The notes under the pieces are model-generated. The model made no database searches. It was not told where the DNA came from and saw only the letters and a list, made by a program, of their open reading frames with translations. A program made the translations under genes and the position numbers. Below, in pieces: positions 6,890-14,928 of a stretch of 18,069 bases of DNA; position 1 is the first letter of the stretch; the number at the start of each line of letters is the position of its first letter. Source of the DNA: Dehalococcoidales bacterium (GTDB taxonomy: Bacteria > Chloroflexota > Dehalococcoidia > Dehalococcoidales > Fen-1064); contig JAQTPO010000026.1 in assembly GCA_028712845.1 (NCBI GenBank), positions 1 through 18,069 of the forward strand, written 5' to 3'.

Positions 6890-7582
6890 ATGACAGATAA
6901 AGTACTCATTGTAGAAGATGACGCCAACCTGCTGGCGACTATTAGATATAATCTCCGTAAAGAAGGGTATGATGTCGTGACCGCGGGTGACGGCGAGATG
7001 GCATTGGAAGTAGCACGTAAAGACAAACCCGGCCTGCTTATCCTTGATATTATGCTCCCTAAGTTAAACGGCTTTGAGGTGTGCCGGATTTTGCGCAAAG
7101 AAATGGTCGTTCCTATCCTGATGCTGACCGCTAAAGCTGATGAAACGGACAAAATCGTCGGGCTGGAAATCGGCGCCGATGATTACGTGACCAAACCGTT
7201 CAGTATGAGGGAGCTCATGGCGCGTGTCCAGTCGATGCTGCGGCGCGCTAAGATGACAGAAATTCCATCGTCAGCGGAGCCTGTTTCAATGAAAGTCGGT
7301 GATATTGAAGTAGATGCCGCGCGGCATCAGGTCTCTTTGGCCGGAAAGGGATTGGAGCTAACCCCTAAAGAGTTCGACCTGCTGGCTTTCCTGGCGAAAA
7401 ATAAAGGCCTGGTGTTCAGCCGTGAACAACTCCTGGAAAAGGTCTGGGGCTATGACTTCGCCGGCGATACCCGCACGGTAGATGTACATATACGATGGCT
7501 GCGGCAAAAGATAGAAGCGGATGCCAGCGATCCCCGTTACCTCGTAACCGTCCGCGGCACCGGCTATAAGCTGGAGGGTTAG
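6890..7582 (+). CDS. phoB: OmpR-family response regulator, PhoB/PhoP type
   Basis: A 230-residue two-domain regulator. The receiver domain (residues 1-120) has the acidic pair E9-D10-D11, phospho-acceptor D53 (LLILDIMLP), T80 and K102. The C-terminal winged-helix domain (about 135-230) includes LTPKEFDLLAFLAKN, the FSREQLLEKVWGYDF segment and the RTVDVHIRWLRQKIE recognition helix of the OmpR/PhoB class. Phosphorylated protein should bind direct repeats such as those at 9342-9380. I chose ATG 6890 because the protein then starts MTDKVLIVEDD, as in relatives; the longer frame from 6857 adds eleven residues without a ribosome site. The kinase gene starts one base after its stop. Assignment to phosphate control rests on the neighbouring kinase, the pst operon and the Pho box. 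Confidence 0.92.
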   Translation: MTDKVLIVEDDANLLATIRYNLRKEGYDVVTAGDGEMALEVARKDKPGLLILDIMLPKLNGFEVCRILRKEMVVPILMLTAKADETDKIVGLEIGADDYVTKPFSMRELMARVQSMLRRAKMTEIPSSAEPVSMKVGDIEVDAARHQVSLAGKGLELTPKEFDLLAFLAKNKGLVFSREQLLEKVWGYDFAGDTRTVDVHIRWLRQKIEADASDPRYLVTVRGTGYKLEG

Positions 7583-7583
7583 G

Positions 7584-9332
7584 TTGCGCAGTTACCAGTG
7601 GCGGATAACGATACCCCTTATCATCCTCATCATTATCAGTATGGGAGTACTGGGTATTTATCTCACGACATCCGTCAGAAACTCCCGGATCGATAACCTG
7701 CGCTTCCACCTTGAGCAGGAAGCCAAAATTACCGCGGAAGCTGTTCTGCCGCTGTTGCCAAGGCCGAATAATGAAATCGATACTCTAGTGGATAAGCTCG
7801 GACAGGAAATCGATACCCGCATTACTATTATCGCTCCTGACGGCACGGTCCTCGGCGACTCTCTGGAAGACCCGGCCACGATGGAAAACCACGCTACCCG
7901 CCCGGAAGTAGTAGATGCCCTGGCGACCGGCGTCGGGGAGAGCACCCATTTCAGCACCACGCTGAATGAGCAACTGATGTATGTGGCAACGACCATTACC
8001 GATAACGGTGAGTTATTAGGGATTGCCAGAGTGGCGCTGCCGTTAACGGCAGTCAGTGCTTCCGTGAATCAGGTAACGCGTATAATCGTTCTGGCGACCG
8101 TGGTCATTGCCGTACTGGCCGTACTGGCGGCATGGCTGATCACACGGAGAATAACACAGCCTATCCGAGAATTAACCAGAGCATCCAAAGGAATTGCTAG
8201 CGGTCAATTCGGGCAGAAAATCGCCATACAAACAAAAGACGAAGTCGGCCAGCTGGCCCGGGCTTTTAATGAGATGTCTGGCAACCTTAAAAGCACGCTG
8301 GATTCTATGTCAACGGAAAAGAACAGGCTTGCCAGCATCCTTGCAAATATGGCGGATGGCGTTATCATGACGGATTTATATGGGGATATCGTTCTGGCTA
8401 ACCGGGCGGCGGGCAGGCTCCTTAACTTTAAAGAAGAAAGCGCCGCCGGCAGACCGGTAATAGAAGCCGTTCACGACCATGAAATAGATGAGGTGCTAAA
8501 AAAATGCCTCAATACGGGACAGGAACAGACGATACAATTTGAGTCCGGAAGTGCGAAGCGGTTCTTAAGGGCTATCACCGTGCCTCTGAAAAATCAAGTA
8601 CGATTGAACGGCGCACTGATTCTGCTTCAAGACCTAACCGAGCTAAGGAATATGCAGACCATGCGGCGGGAACTGGTGGGCAATATCTCCCACGAGTTGA
8701 GAACGCCCATCGCTGGCATAAAAGCGATGGCGGAAACGCTGCGGGACGGCGCCACGGATGATAAAGAAGCCGCCAGGGACTTTATATCCCGTATTGAGGG
8801 TGAAGCTGACAAGTTGACACAGATGGTAGCGGAGCTTACCCAGCTTTCCCGTATCGAAAGCGGCCAGGCTGAACTGAAAATGGAGCCGGTGAACATTAAC
8901 ATGCTGATAGATGACGCAATCGCAGAACTGACTCCGCTGGCGGAAAGACAGCAGGTTACTTTATTAAAAGAATCAGCGCAAAATTTACCCGCTGTGCAAG
9001 CGGACAAAGATAGAATCCGGCAGACCATCATCAATCTTGTCCATAATGCCATTAAGTTTAATAAAACGGGCGGGAAAGTGACTGTTTCCACGGGATATGA
9101 TAGCAGCTCGCTAGAGGTTAGCGTTGCCGATACCGGCACCGGCATCTCTAAAGACGACCTTCACCATGTTTTTGAGCGCTTTTTTAAAGCCGATGAAGCC
9201 CGGACCAGCGGCGGCAGCGGTCTGGGTCTCGCTATCGCCAAGCACACAGTACAGGCACACGGCGGTGAAATCCACGCCCGGAGCGAAGAGGGTAAAGGCT
9301 CCACTTTTACCTTCACACTTCCCCGCCGGTAA
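7584..9332 (+). CDS. phoR: Membrane sensor histidine kinase, PhoR type
   Basis: A 582-residue kinase. Membrane segment 1 spans about residues 8-28, an extracytoplasmic sensor region about 30-165, and membrane segment 2 about 166-187. A HAMP domain follows (188-240), then a PAS domain (about 245-350), then HisKA with phospho-acceptor H370 in GNISHELRTPIAG. The ATPase domain shows the N box NLVHNAIKF (N488), G1 motif DTGTGIS (516-522) and G2 motif GGSGLGLA (543-550). This is the long PhoR/WalK-like architecture common outside the enterobacteria. The start is TTG at 7584, one base after the phoB stop, with a CTGGAGGG ribosome site inside the end of phoB. It should phosphorylate the adjacent PhoB; phosphate sensing is inferred from the pst-phoU genes downstream. 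Confidence 0.9.
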   Translation: MRSYQWRITIPLIILIIISMGVLGIYLTTSVRNSRIDNLRFHLEQEAKITAEAVLPLLPRPNNEIDTLVDKLGQEIDTRITIIAPDGTVLGDSLEDPATMENHATRPEVVDALATGVGESTHFSTTLNEQLMYVATTITDNGELLGIARVALPLTAVSASVNQVTRIIVLATVVIAVLAVLAAWLITRRITQPIRELTRASKGIASGQFGQKIAIQTKDEVGQLARAFNEMSGNLKSTLDSMSTEKNRLASILANMADGVIMTDLYGDIVLANRAAGRLLNFKEESAAGRPVIEAVHDHEIDEVLKKCLNTGQEQTIQFESGSAKRFLRAITVPLKNQVRLNGALILLQDLTELRNMQTMRRELVGNISHELRTPIAGIKAMAETLRDGATDDKEAARDFISRIEGEADKLTQMVAELTQLSRIESGQAELKMEPVNINMLIDDAIAELTPLAERQQVTLLKESAQNLPAVQADKDRIRQTIINLVHNAIKFNKTGGKVTVSTGYDSSSLEVSVADTGTGISKDDLHHVFERFFKADEARTSGGSGLGLAIAKHTVQAHGGEIHARSEEGKGSTFTFTLPRR

Positions 9333-9341
9333 TCCTCAAAT

Positions 9342-9380
9342 TTAACACAGCCTTAACATTCCTTTAAAGCGCCTTTAAAC
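9342..9380 (+). promoter_or_regulatory. Pho box: four direct repeats with 11-bp period
   Basis: TTAACA (9342), TTAACA (9353), TTAAAG (9364) and TTAAAC (9375) are spaced exactly 11 bp apart with 5-bp spacers. This is the layout of PhoP/PhoB binding sites as described in Bacillus (TTAACA-like hexamers every 11 bp). A -10-like TAGACT (9390-9395) follows, so the repeats occupy the -35 region, as expected for an activated promoter. Transcription would start at about 9402-9404, at the ATG of the arsC-like gene, which has no ribosome site and may be leaderless. Confidence 0.8.
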
Positions 9381-9403
9381 TCCGCCCTTTAGACTATTCA
9401 TAG

Positions 9404-9748
9404 ATGGATAAGAAAAAGGCGCTCTTCGTATGCGTCCGCAACTCCGGCCGCAGCCAAATGGCAGAAGCCTTTTTCAATCAACTGGCGGACGGTAGAGCAA
9501 CCGCTTCCTCCGCCGGAACTCAACCCGCGTCTCAAATAAACCCCACCGTTGTTCAGGTAATGCGTGAAGTATACCTGGATATCAGCCGTCAAAAGCCTAA
9601 ATTACTCACTCTGGAGATGACGGAGCAAGCAGATAAAGTCATCTCCATGGGTTGCGGGGTAGAAGAGACCTGTCCCGCCGGAATTGTCCCGATAGAGGAT
9701 TGGGAAATTAACGACCCTGAAGGAAAGTCGGTAGAAAAAGTAAGATAA
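9404..9748 (+). CDS. Arsenate reductase / low-molecular-weight phosphatase-like protein, cut short by an in-frame stop
   Basis: A 114-residue product of the thioredoxin-linked ArsC / LMW tyrosine phosphatase fold. The P-loop C10-VRNSG-R16-S gives the C-x5-R motif. Cysteines C84 and C90 (MGCGVEETCPAG) match the redox relay pair of ArsC, and D104-P105 is the family's DP general-acid loop. Such enzymes reduce arsenate to arsenite. The frame stops at a TAA (9746-9748), yet the same frame continues with IRDAIREKVKALIQELSQ, the expected C-terminal helix, up to 9838. The protein is thus about 29 residues shorter than its evident ancestor. The catalytic residues are all before the stop, so partial function is possible. 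It is the first gene behind the Pho box, fitting arsenate entry through the Pst system. Family certain; whether active is not. Confidence 0.8.
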   Translation: MDKKKALFVCVRNSGRSQMAEAFFNQLADGRATASSAGTQPASQINPTVVQVMREVYLDISRQKPKLLTLEMTEQADKVISMGCGVEETCPAGIVPIEDWEINDPEGKSVEKVR

Positions 9749-9838
9749 ATCAGAGACGCCATCAGAGAAAAAGTCAAAGCCCTGATTCAAGAGTTATCCC
9801 AGGAGGCCGGCATGGATTTGAAAGGGGGTGAAAGATGA
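9746..9838 (+). pseudogene. Separated C-terminal tail of the arsC-like gene
   Basis: After the TAA at 9746-9748 the reading frame stays open for 29 codons and ends at the TGA at 9836-9838, which overlaps the ATG of mgsA as ATGA. The translated tail is a charged amphipathic helix starting IRDAIREKVKALIQEL, matching the C-terminal helix of ArsC/LMW phosphatases. The preserved frame and the ATGA coupling show that the gene ended here until recently. A single base change (for example from GAA, CAA or AAA) would account for the stop. Confidence 0.65.
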
Positions 9839-10278
9839 AAAAATTCACTCTTGCTCTTATTGCCCATGATTCCAAGAAAGACGACATGGTGCTACTGGTT
9901 AAGGCGCACAAAGATGAATTCGGCGGATTTAGATTGGTAGCTACCAGATGCACCGGGCAACTCATCATGGAAAATGCCAGCATACCCGTAGCGTTGATGC
10001 AGAGCGGCCCGCTGGGAGGCGACCAGCAAATCGGGGCGATGGTGGCCAACGAAGATGTTGACGCGGTCATCTTCCTGCGCGACCCGCTTACCGCCCATCC
10101 CCACGAGCCGGACGTCTCGGCGCTGCTGCGGGTATGTGACGCTCATATGGTTCCGCTGGCTACCAACATCGCCACCGCCGAAGCCGTCCTGCATATGCTC
10201 AGCGAACACCCTGAAGCGGCAGGCGGGCATCACCTGGCGGCGGAGTATCTTAAAGAAATGGCGGAAATACAAAGCTAA
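9835..10278 (+). CDS. mgsA: Methylglyoxal synthase
   Basis: A 147-residue protein matching methylglyoxal synthase through its whole length. The N-terminus has the [13 protein letters not shown] segment. The phosphate-binding/catalytic stretch is [14 protein letters not shown] with catalytic D63, and [15 protein letters not shown] carries H90 and D93, equivalent to H98 and D101 of the E. coli enzyme. [11 protein letters not shown] near 109-119 completes the active site. The enzyme converts dihydroxyacetone phosphate to methylglyoxal and inorganic phosphate in the cytoplasm, and known members are inhibited by Pi. The ATG overlaps the arsC-like frame (ATGA), and a strong GGGGGTG ribosome site precedes it. 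pstS follows after 31 bp. Its place between the Pho box and pstS suggests use as a phosphate-salvage step under starvation. Confidence 0.93.
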   Translation: MKKFTLALIAHDSKKDDMVLLVKAHKDEFGGFRLVATRCTGQLIMENASIPVALMQSGPLGGDQQIGAMVANEDVDAVIFLRDPLTAHPHEPDVSALLRVCDAHMVPLATNIATAEAVLHMLSEHPEAAGGHHLAAEYLKEMAEIQS

Positions 10279-10309
10279 AAAACGAAAGGTAAAATAGAAG
10301 GAGAAAAAA

Positions 10310-11251
10310 TTGTTCAAATCTAAAATCAAATGGTTCCTGGCACCGGCGCTGGCATTGGCTGCAATCCTGGCCCTGGCAGGTTGTACCGCCAGCCCAACGA
10401 CAACGACTAATCCAACCGCGACCGGTCCGGCTGCTACAACCACAGCTTCAGCCTTATCCGGTTCATTCAAGATTATCGGCTCCAACACGGTCACGCCGTT
10501 AAGCTCGATATGGTCAGAGAATTTTATGAAAGCGAATCCTAAAGCCAGCATAGCGGTCAGCGGGCCCGGTTCCGGCGCCGGCATCGCCGCTCTCATCGAC
10601 GGCACAACGGACGTCTGCCAGGCCTCCCGCGCGATTAAAAACGCGGAAATCGAACAGGCTAAAGCTAAAGGCGTGAATCCCTATGAAATACAGGTAGCCA
10701 CGGATGCCCTTTCCGTCGTTGTCAACCCGGCTAATCCCATAAACGAGCTAACGTTTGCCCAGCTTTCCGCGATTTATACCAACCAGATAACCAACTGGAA
10801 AGAGGTCGGCGGCAACGATGCGCCCATCGTTGTATTCTCCCGCGACAGCAACTCCGGCACCTTCGCCTACTTCCTCGAGGATGTCGTGCAGATGCCCGGA
10901 CTCCCTACCGCCAACAAAGAATTGCAGTATGGCGGTAAAGTCATGATGCTCCCCTCCACCGAAGAAGGGATTTCACAGGTCGCGGGCAATCCCAACGCCA
11001 TCTTTTACTGCGGCCTCGGGTACGTTAACGACTCCGTGAAAACCCTTGGCATAAAGAAGACCCCTGATGATACGGCGGTGCAACCCAGCGTAGAAAATGC
11101 TTTGAATGGCACCTATCCTATTTCCCGCCCGCTGTTCTACTACACCAACGGCGAGCCAACCGGGGTGATAAAAGCATACATAGACTACTGCCTGTCTGAA
11201 GAAGGTCAGGAGGAAGTGTTAGTCGCAGGATTCGTGCCGCTGGCAAAATAA
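10310..11251 (+). CDS. pstS: Phosphate ABC transporter substrate-binding lipoprotein
   Basis: A 313-residue PstS. A signal sequence ends in a lipobox ALAGC with the acylated Cys at residue 25, followed by a Thr/Pro/Ala-rich tether to about residue 46. The binding domain shows the KIIGSNTVTPLSS loop, the SGPGSGAGIAALIDG loop and VVFSRDSNSGTFAYF (about 178-192), whose Arg, Asp, Ser and Thr belong to the phosphate cage of PstS proteins. The start is TTG at 10310 with an AGAAGGAG ribosome site seven bases upstream. It captures phosphate outside the membrane and passes it to PstCA. A GC hairpin after the gene may favour its mRNA over the permease genes. Confidence 0.95.
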   Translation: MFKSKIKWFLAPALALAAILALAGCTASPTTTTNPTATGPAATTTASALSGSFKIIGSNTVTPLSSIWSENFMKANPKASIAVSGPGSGAGIAALIDGTTDVCQASRAIKNAEIEQAKAKGVNPYEIQVATDALSVVVNPANPINELTFAQLSAIYTNQITNWKEVGGNDAPIVVFSRDSNSGTFAYFLEDVVQMPGLPTANKELQYGGKVMMLPSTEEGISQVAGNPNAIFYCGLGYVNDSVKTLGIKKTPDDTAVQPSVENALNGTYPISRPLFYYTNGEPTGVIKAYIDYCLSEEGQEEVLVAGFVPLAK

Positions 11252-11265
11252 TAAAAATATGGTTT

Positions 11266-11287
11266 CCTCTCCCCTCCGGGGGAGAGG
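11266..11287 (+). repeat. GC-rich palindrome between pstS and pstC
   Basis: A 9-bp perfect stem (11266-11274 with 11279-11287) closed by a four-base loop TCCG lies in the 61-bp pstS-pstC gap. No U-tract follows, so it is not a plain terminator. It could stabilise the pstS transcript or act as a partial stop. CCTCTCCCC/GGGGAGAGG palindromes are also a common form of dispersed intergenic repeat, so it may be one copy of such a family. Confidence 0.55.
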
Positions 11288-11312
11288 GGATGGTGGTAAA
11301 CAGGAGCAGTAA

Positions 11313-12263
11313 TTGGCGATACGCGTACAAGAAAATATAGCCTCCTCTACCGGCGCCGCGGTCTCCGCCCGGGGACTGAAGCGGCGGCGACGGTCTGGCG
11401 AAAGGCTCATCGAGGGCTGGATATTCCTGGCGGGAATGCTGGCGATAATTGTCCTGCTGGGTATTATCTTTATCTTGCTTAAGGAAGGCTTGCCTGTATT
11501 TGCCAATACAAATCCCTGGGATTTCCTCTTCGGCACAAAATGGTATTTTCTCGCCGACCCGCCGGTCTTCGGCATTACCCCGTTCTTCGTATCAACTCTG
11601 ATGATTACGCTGATTTCTACAGTCATCGCCGTGCCTATCGGCGTTGCCTGTGCCGCATATCTATCCGAGGTTGCGCCGCCTAAAGTGAGTAATACGGTAA
11701 AGCCCATTATAGAAATTCTGGCCGGTATCCCATCGGTGATGATGGGGTTTATCGGGCTGGCGCTGCTTTCGCCTTTTGTACAGAGTTTGTTTAACCTTCC
11801 TACAGGCCTAAGCGGCCTTACCGCCGCCATCATGCTTTCGCTAATGAGTTTGCCAATAATCGTCAGCGTCTCGGAAGACGCGCTGCACGCCGTCCCCAAA
11901 GAATTTAAAGAGGCGTCTTATGCTTTGGGTGCGACAAAATGGGAAACGATTTGGCATGTATGTATTCCTTCCGCTCTCTCCGGTATCGCCGCGGCGATTA
12001 TGCTCGGAGTCGGCCGGGCTATCGGGGAAACGATGACAGTACTGATGGTCGCCGGCAACGCTTTAGCCGTGCCTGCTTCACCCGTCGACCCCATGACCAC
12101 CATGACTTCAATAATCGCTTCCAGCATCGGTAATGCGGTGAGGGGCGGGGTGCAGTACCAGGCGTTGTTTGCCATCGGGCTTATCCTTTTCATTCTGACC
12201 CTGGCGGTAAACATCATCGCGGAAAGGGTGCTGGAGCGGCAGAAAAGGAAATTCGCGAGGTAA
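11313..12263 (+). CDS. pstC: Phosphate ABC transporter permease PstC
   Basis: A 316-residue integral membrane protein with about six membrane segments after a short cytoplasmic lead of basic residues (RGLKRRRRSGERLIEG). It shows the FGITPFFVSTLMITLIS segment near residues 88-105, the EILAGIPSVMMGFIGL stretch and the ABC-permease coupling loop EASYALGATKWETIWHVCIPSALSGI (about 196-222), which docks onto PstB; GRAIGETMTVLMVAG near 228-243 is typical of PstC. The start is TTG at 11313 with an AGGAG ribosome site. It forms the phosphate channel with PstA, whose gene begins three bases after its stop. Confidence 0.95.
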   Translation: MAIRVQENIASSTGAAVSARGLKRRRRSGERLIEGWIFLAGMLAIIVLLGIIFILLKEGLPVFANTNPWDFLFGTKWYFLADPPVFGITPFFVSTLMITLISTVIAVPIGVACAAYLSEVAPPKVSNTVKPIIEILAGIPSVMMGFIGLALLSPFVQSLFNLPTGLSGLTAAIMLSLMSLPIIVSVSEDALHAVPKEFKEASYALGATKWETIWHVCIPSALSGIAAAIMLGVGRAIGETMTVLMVAGNALAVPASPVDPMTTMTSIIASSIGNAVRGGVQYQALFAIGLILFILTLAVNIIAERVLERQKRKFAR

Positions 12264-12266
12264 ACG

Positions 12267-13124
12267 ATGACAACGGCGGTTTTCAACTCACGTAAAATAA
12301 CACAAAACACCGCTTTTACTTTCCTGGGCCTGGCGATGGTCATAACGGTAATACCGGTGCTGTTTATTATAATTTATACTATTGTCCAGGGCGGCGGGGC
12401 TTTAAGCTGGGGCTTCATTTCCGAGTTCCCCTCAATGGCTGGGAAGGAGGGCGGGATTTTACCGGCTATCGTCGGTACATTTTACTTGATGCTCGGTACT
12501 CTGATTTTCGCTTTACCCATCGGAGTGCTGGCGGGGATTTATTTAACGGAATACGCAAAAGACAACTGGTTGACACGGTTGATTAACCTCGCTATTGTCA
12601 ACCTGGCAGGCATACCCAGTATCGTCTTCGGTCTTTTTGGCTTGAGCGTTTTCGTGCTGGCTTTCAAGTTCGGTCTATCCCTGCTGGCGGCTAGTCTCAC
12701 TTTAGCCGCCCAGGCTCTGGCAATGGTTATTACAACATCAAGGGAAGCATTATTAGCCGTACCAAAGGAATATAGAGAGGGAAGTCTGGCAATAGGTGTG
12801 ACCAAGTGGCAGACAATCAGGCATATCGTTTTGCCGCAGGCGATTCCGGGCATCATCACCGGGGCGGTCCTGGCGATAAGCCGCGCCTCCGGAGAGACCG
12901 CGCCGATACTGGTGGTAGGAGCGGCTTTCCTGCTGCCGGCGCTGCCGCAATCGCCCTTCGATCAGTTTATGGCTCTTCCTTACCATCTTTATACCGCGGC
13001 GGCCCACGTGCCGGGTATGCCGAAAGAAACAATATGGGGTATAGCCCTGATGCTGCTTATCGTGGTGCTCTCCTTCGATATCCTGGCGGCGGCAATCAGA
13101 ATTAAAACAAGACAAAGGGAATAG
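12267..13124 (+). CDS. pstA: Phosphate ABC transporter permease PstA
   Basis: A 285-residue permease with about six membrane segments. [20 protein letters not shown] (about 111-130) and the coupling loop [27 protein letters not shown] (about 171-197) are characteristic, followed by [20 protein letters not shown]. It pairs with PstC to form the membrane channel for phosphate. The ATG lies three bases after the pstC stop, with AAGGAAATTCGCGAGG as the ribosome-binding area inside the end of pstC, and pstB follows one base after its stop. Tight spacing indicates one transcript. Confidence 0.95.
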   Translation: MTTAVFNSRKITQNTAFTFLGLAMVITVIPVLFIIIYTIVQGGGALSWGFISEFPSMAGKEGGILPAIVGTFYLMLGTLIFALPIGVLAGIYLTEYAKDNWLTRLINLAIVNLAGIPSIVFGLFGLSVFVLAFKFGLSLLAASLTLAAQALAMVITTSREALLAVPKEYREGSLAIGVTKWQTIRHIVLPQAIPGIITGAVLAISRASGETAPILVVGAAFLLPALPQSPFDQFMALPYHLYTAAAHVPGMPKETIWGIALMLLIVVLSFDILAAAIRIKTRQRE

Positions 13125-13125
13125 G

Positions 13126-13971
13126 ATGAATACGGTAATTATGAACAAAAATATGGTTAATCTTAACGTACCGGATATCTCTAGCAGGCCGATGGATAGA
13201 TGCGTCACCAAGCTTAAGGTAGAAAATGCGGACCTTTACTATGGTTCATTTCAGTGTTTGAGGAATGTTACGCTGGATGTCCCTTCGTGCGCCATCACGG
13301 CTATCATCGGGCCGTCCGGCTGCGGCAAGTCCTCTCTATTGCGACTCTTCAACCGGATGAACGACCTTATTCCTGGCGTACGGGTGGAAGGAAATGTAGA
13401 ACTTGACGGTATTCCCATTTATGATTCAAAAATCGATGTTGTGGAGCTAAGGAAGAGGGTGGGAATGGTTTTTCAGAAACCGAACCCTTTTCCAATGTCC
13501 ATCTTCGAGAATGTGGCCTACGGTCCTAAGCGGCATGGCATTAAAGGCCGCGGCGCGCTCGAAGAAATCGTGGAGAAAAGCCTGAAACAGGCAGCGCTCT
13601 GGGATGAGGTTAAAGACAAGCTGCACCAGTCCGGGCTGGCGCTTTCCGGCGGGCAGCAGCAAAGGCTTTGTATCGCCAGGGTGTTAGCCGTAGAACCGGA
13701 AGTGATTCTTATGGATGAGCCGTGCAGCGCCCTCGACCCAATCGCAACTTTGAAAATCGAGGACTTAATGCGCAGCCTTTCCGAGAACTACACAATTATC
13801 ATCGTTACCCATAATATGCAGCAGGCGGCCAGGGTTTCCGATACAGCAGCCTTTATGATGATGGAACCGGACAGGGCGGGGATGCTGGTGGAATACGGTC
13901 CCACCGCGCAGCTTTTCACCAACCCCAAAGATAAGCGGACGGAAGACTATATAACGGGTCGCTTCGGTTAG
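13126..13971 (+). CDS. pstB: Phosphate ABC transporter ATP-binding protein PstB
   Basis: A 281-residue ATPase. Walker A is GPSGCGKSS (about 64-72), the Q-loop is in [21 protein letters not shown] (the KPNPFPMSI form is a PstB hallmark), the signature is LSGGQQQR, Walker B is [13 protein letters not shown], and the switch histidine is in VTHNMQQA. It drives phosphate uptake by PstCA. The ORF start at 13126 follows pstA by one base and gives about 20 more N-terminal residues than most PstB; the in-frame ATG at 13192 ([12 protein letters not shown]) would give the standard length and is a real alternative. Confidence 0.95.
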   Translation: MNTVIMNKNMVNLNVPDISSRPMDRCVTKLKVENADLYYGSFQCLRNVTLDVPSCAITAIIGPSGCGKSSLLRLFNRMNDLIPGVRVEGNVELDGIPIYDSKIDVVELRKRVGMVFQKPNPFPMSIFENVAYGPKRHGIKGRGALEEIVEKSLKQAALWDEVKDKLHQSGLALSGGQQQRLCIARVLAVEPEVILMDEPCSALDPIATLKIEDLMRSLSENYTIIIVTHNMQQAARVSDTAAFMMMEPDRAGMLVEYGPTAQLFTNPKDKRTEDYITGRFG

Positions 13972-13986
13972 TCTTAAGGAGAAAAG

Positions 13987-14655
13987 ATGGAAACAAGAAC
14001 GGCATTTCACAGGAAATTAAGAGAAATCCAGGACGATGTCCTGGCGATGGGCAGCATGGTGGCCAAAGCGATATCACGTTCGGTTGAAGCACTGAAGAAC
14101 CGCGACCTCGATTTAGCTCAACAGGTAATCGCCGATGACAAAAGAATAGACACCAAGCGTTATGAAATCGAGGAAAAGTGCGTCGAGCTTATCGCTACCC
14201 AGCAACCGATGGCCGGCGACCTTAGAATTATCCTGGCGGTGCTTAATATCTTATCGGAAGTAGAACGCATCGGCGATTACGGGGAAGGCATAGCCAAAAT
14301 CGCCATCATGATAGGCGATGAACCGCCGTTAAAACCTTTAATCGATATTCCCCGCATGGCGGAGCAGACGGTGGACATGCTGCTCCGCAGCCTGGATGCT
14401 TTTGTAAACCGTGACGCCGAAGCGGCTAAAGAAATCAGCTCCGAAGATGATATGGTAGACCAGCTTTACGACCAGGTTTTTAGAGAGCTGCTAACTTTTA
14501 TGGCGGAAGACCCCCGGACAATCACCCGCGCCACCCGTTTAATATGGGTAGCCCATAACCTTGAGCGTGCCGCCGACCGTGTTACGAATATTTGTGAGCG
14601 TGTGGTCTATGTAGTGACGGGTAAAATGGAAGAGATTGGGGCATCAAAATATTAG
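13987..14655 (+). CDS. phoU: Phosphate uptake regulator PhoU
   Basis: A 222-residue, all-helical protein made of two three-helix repeats. The first repeat includes AISRSVEALKNRDLDLAQQVIADDKRID, the second FVNRDAEAAKEISSEDDMVDQLYDQV. Each carries the E/D-x-x-x-D metal-binding pattern; the first (VERIGDYGEGIAKIA) and the second (LERAADRVTNICE) are the PhoU signatures. PhoU links the Pst transporter to the PhoR kinase and keeps the Pho response off when phosphate is plentiful. The ATG has an AAGGAG ribosome site and lies 15 bp after pstB. It is the last gene of the operon; no strong terminator follows, only a weak GGTTT/AAACC palindrome at 14655-14669. Confidence 0.95.
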   Translation: METRTAFHRKLREIQDDVLAMGSMVAKAISRSVEALKNRDLDLAQQVIADDKRIDTKRYEIEEKCVELIATQQPMAGDLRIILAVLNILSEVERIGDYGEGIAKIAIMIGDEPPLKPLIDIPRMAEQTVDMLLRSLDAFVNRDAEAAKEISSEDDMVDQLYDQVFRELLTFMAEDPRTITRATRLIWVAHNLERAADRVTNICERVVYVVTGKMEEIGASKY

Positions 14656-14836
14656 GTTTTTCAAAAACCAAGACTTATTGTGATAACTCAGATTCCTCTG
14701 ATGGGATTTACACTAACGGCAAAAGAATGAAGGTTAATTCAAAGGTACAAGTTCTGTATACCGTAGAGGACTGCCCCGGTTACTAGGCTTAAGTCGGTAA
14801 TTCAGTATACAAGAGCAAAAGTGGTGGAAAAAGTTC

Positions 14837-14874
14837 TACCTATTGATACCTCAGCTCCACCAATTTTCAATTAG
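14837..14874 (+). repeat. Left copy of the island-flanking direct repeat (att-like)
   Basis: TACCTATTGATACCTCAG (14837-14854) recurs exactly at 17471-17488. The similarity continues imperfectly as CTCCACCAATTTTCAATTAG here against GTCCAGTTTTCATTTAG there. The CTCCACCA part looks like a tRNA acceptor end with CCA. The two copies are about 2.63 kb apart in the same orientation and enclose the IS remnant and the esterase gene. Confidence 0.7.
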
Positions 14875-14928
14875 CCTCAAAAACCGGCAAGATACTTTTC
14901 ACTGACTACAATTCAGCTTCAAATTTTA

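Noticed and set aside
14655..14669. GGTTTTTCAAAAACC palindrome as the phoU operon terminator
   Set aside because: The stem is short and AT-rich and is not followed by a U-tract.
14727..14786. 19-codon ORF ending in VEDCPGY, reminiscent of thioredoxin-like proteins
   Set aside because: Too short, weak ribosome site, and no continuation in another frame that I can defend. At most a gene scrap.
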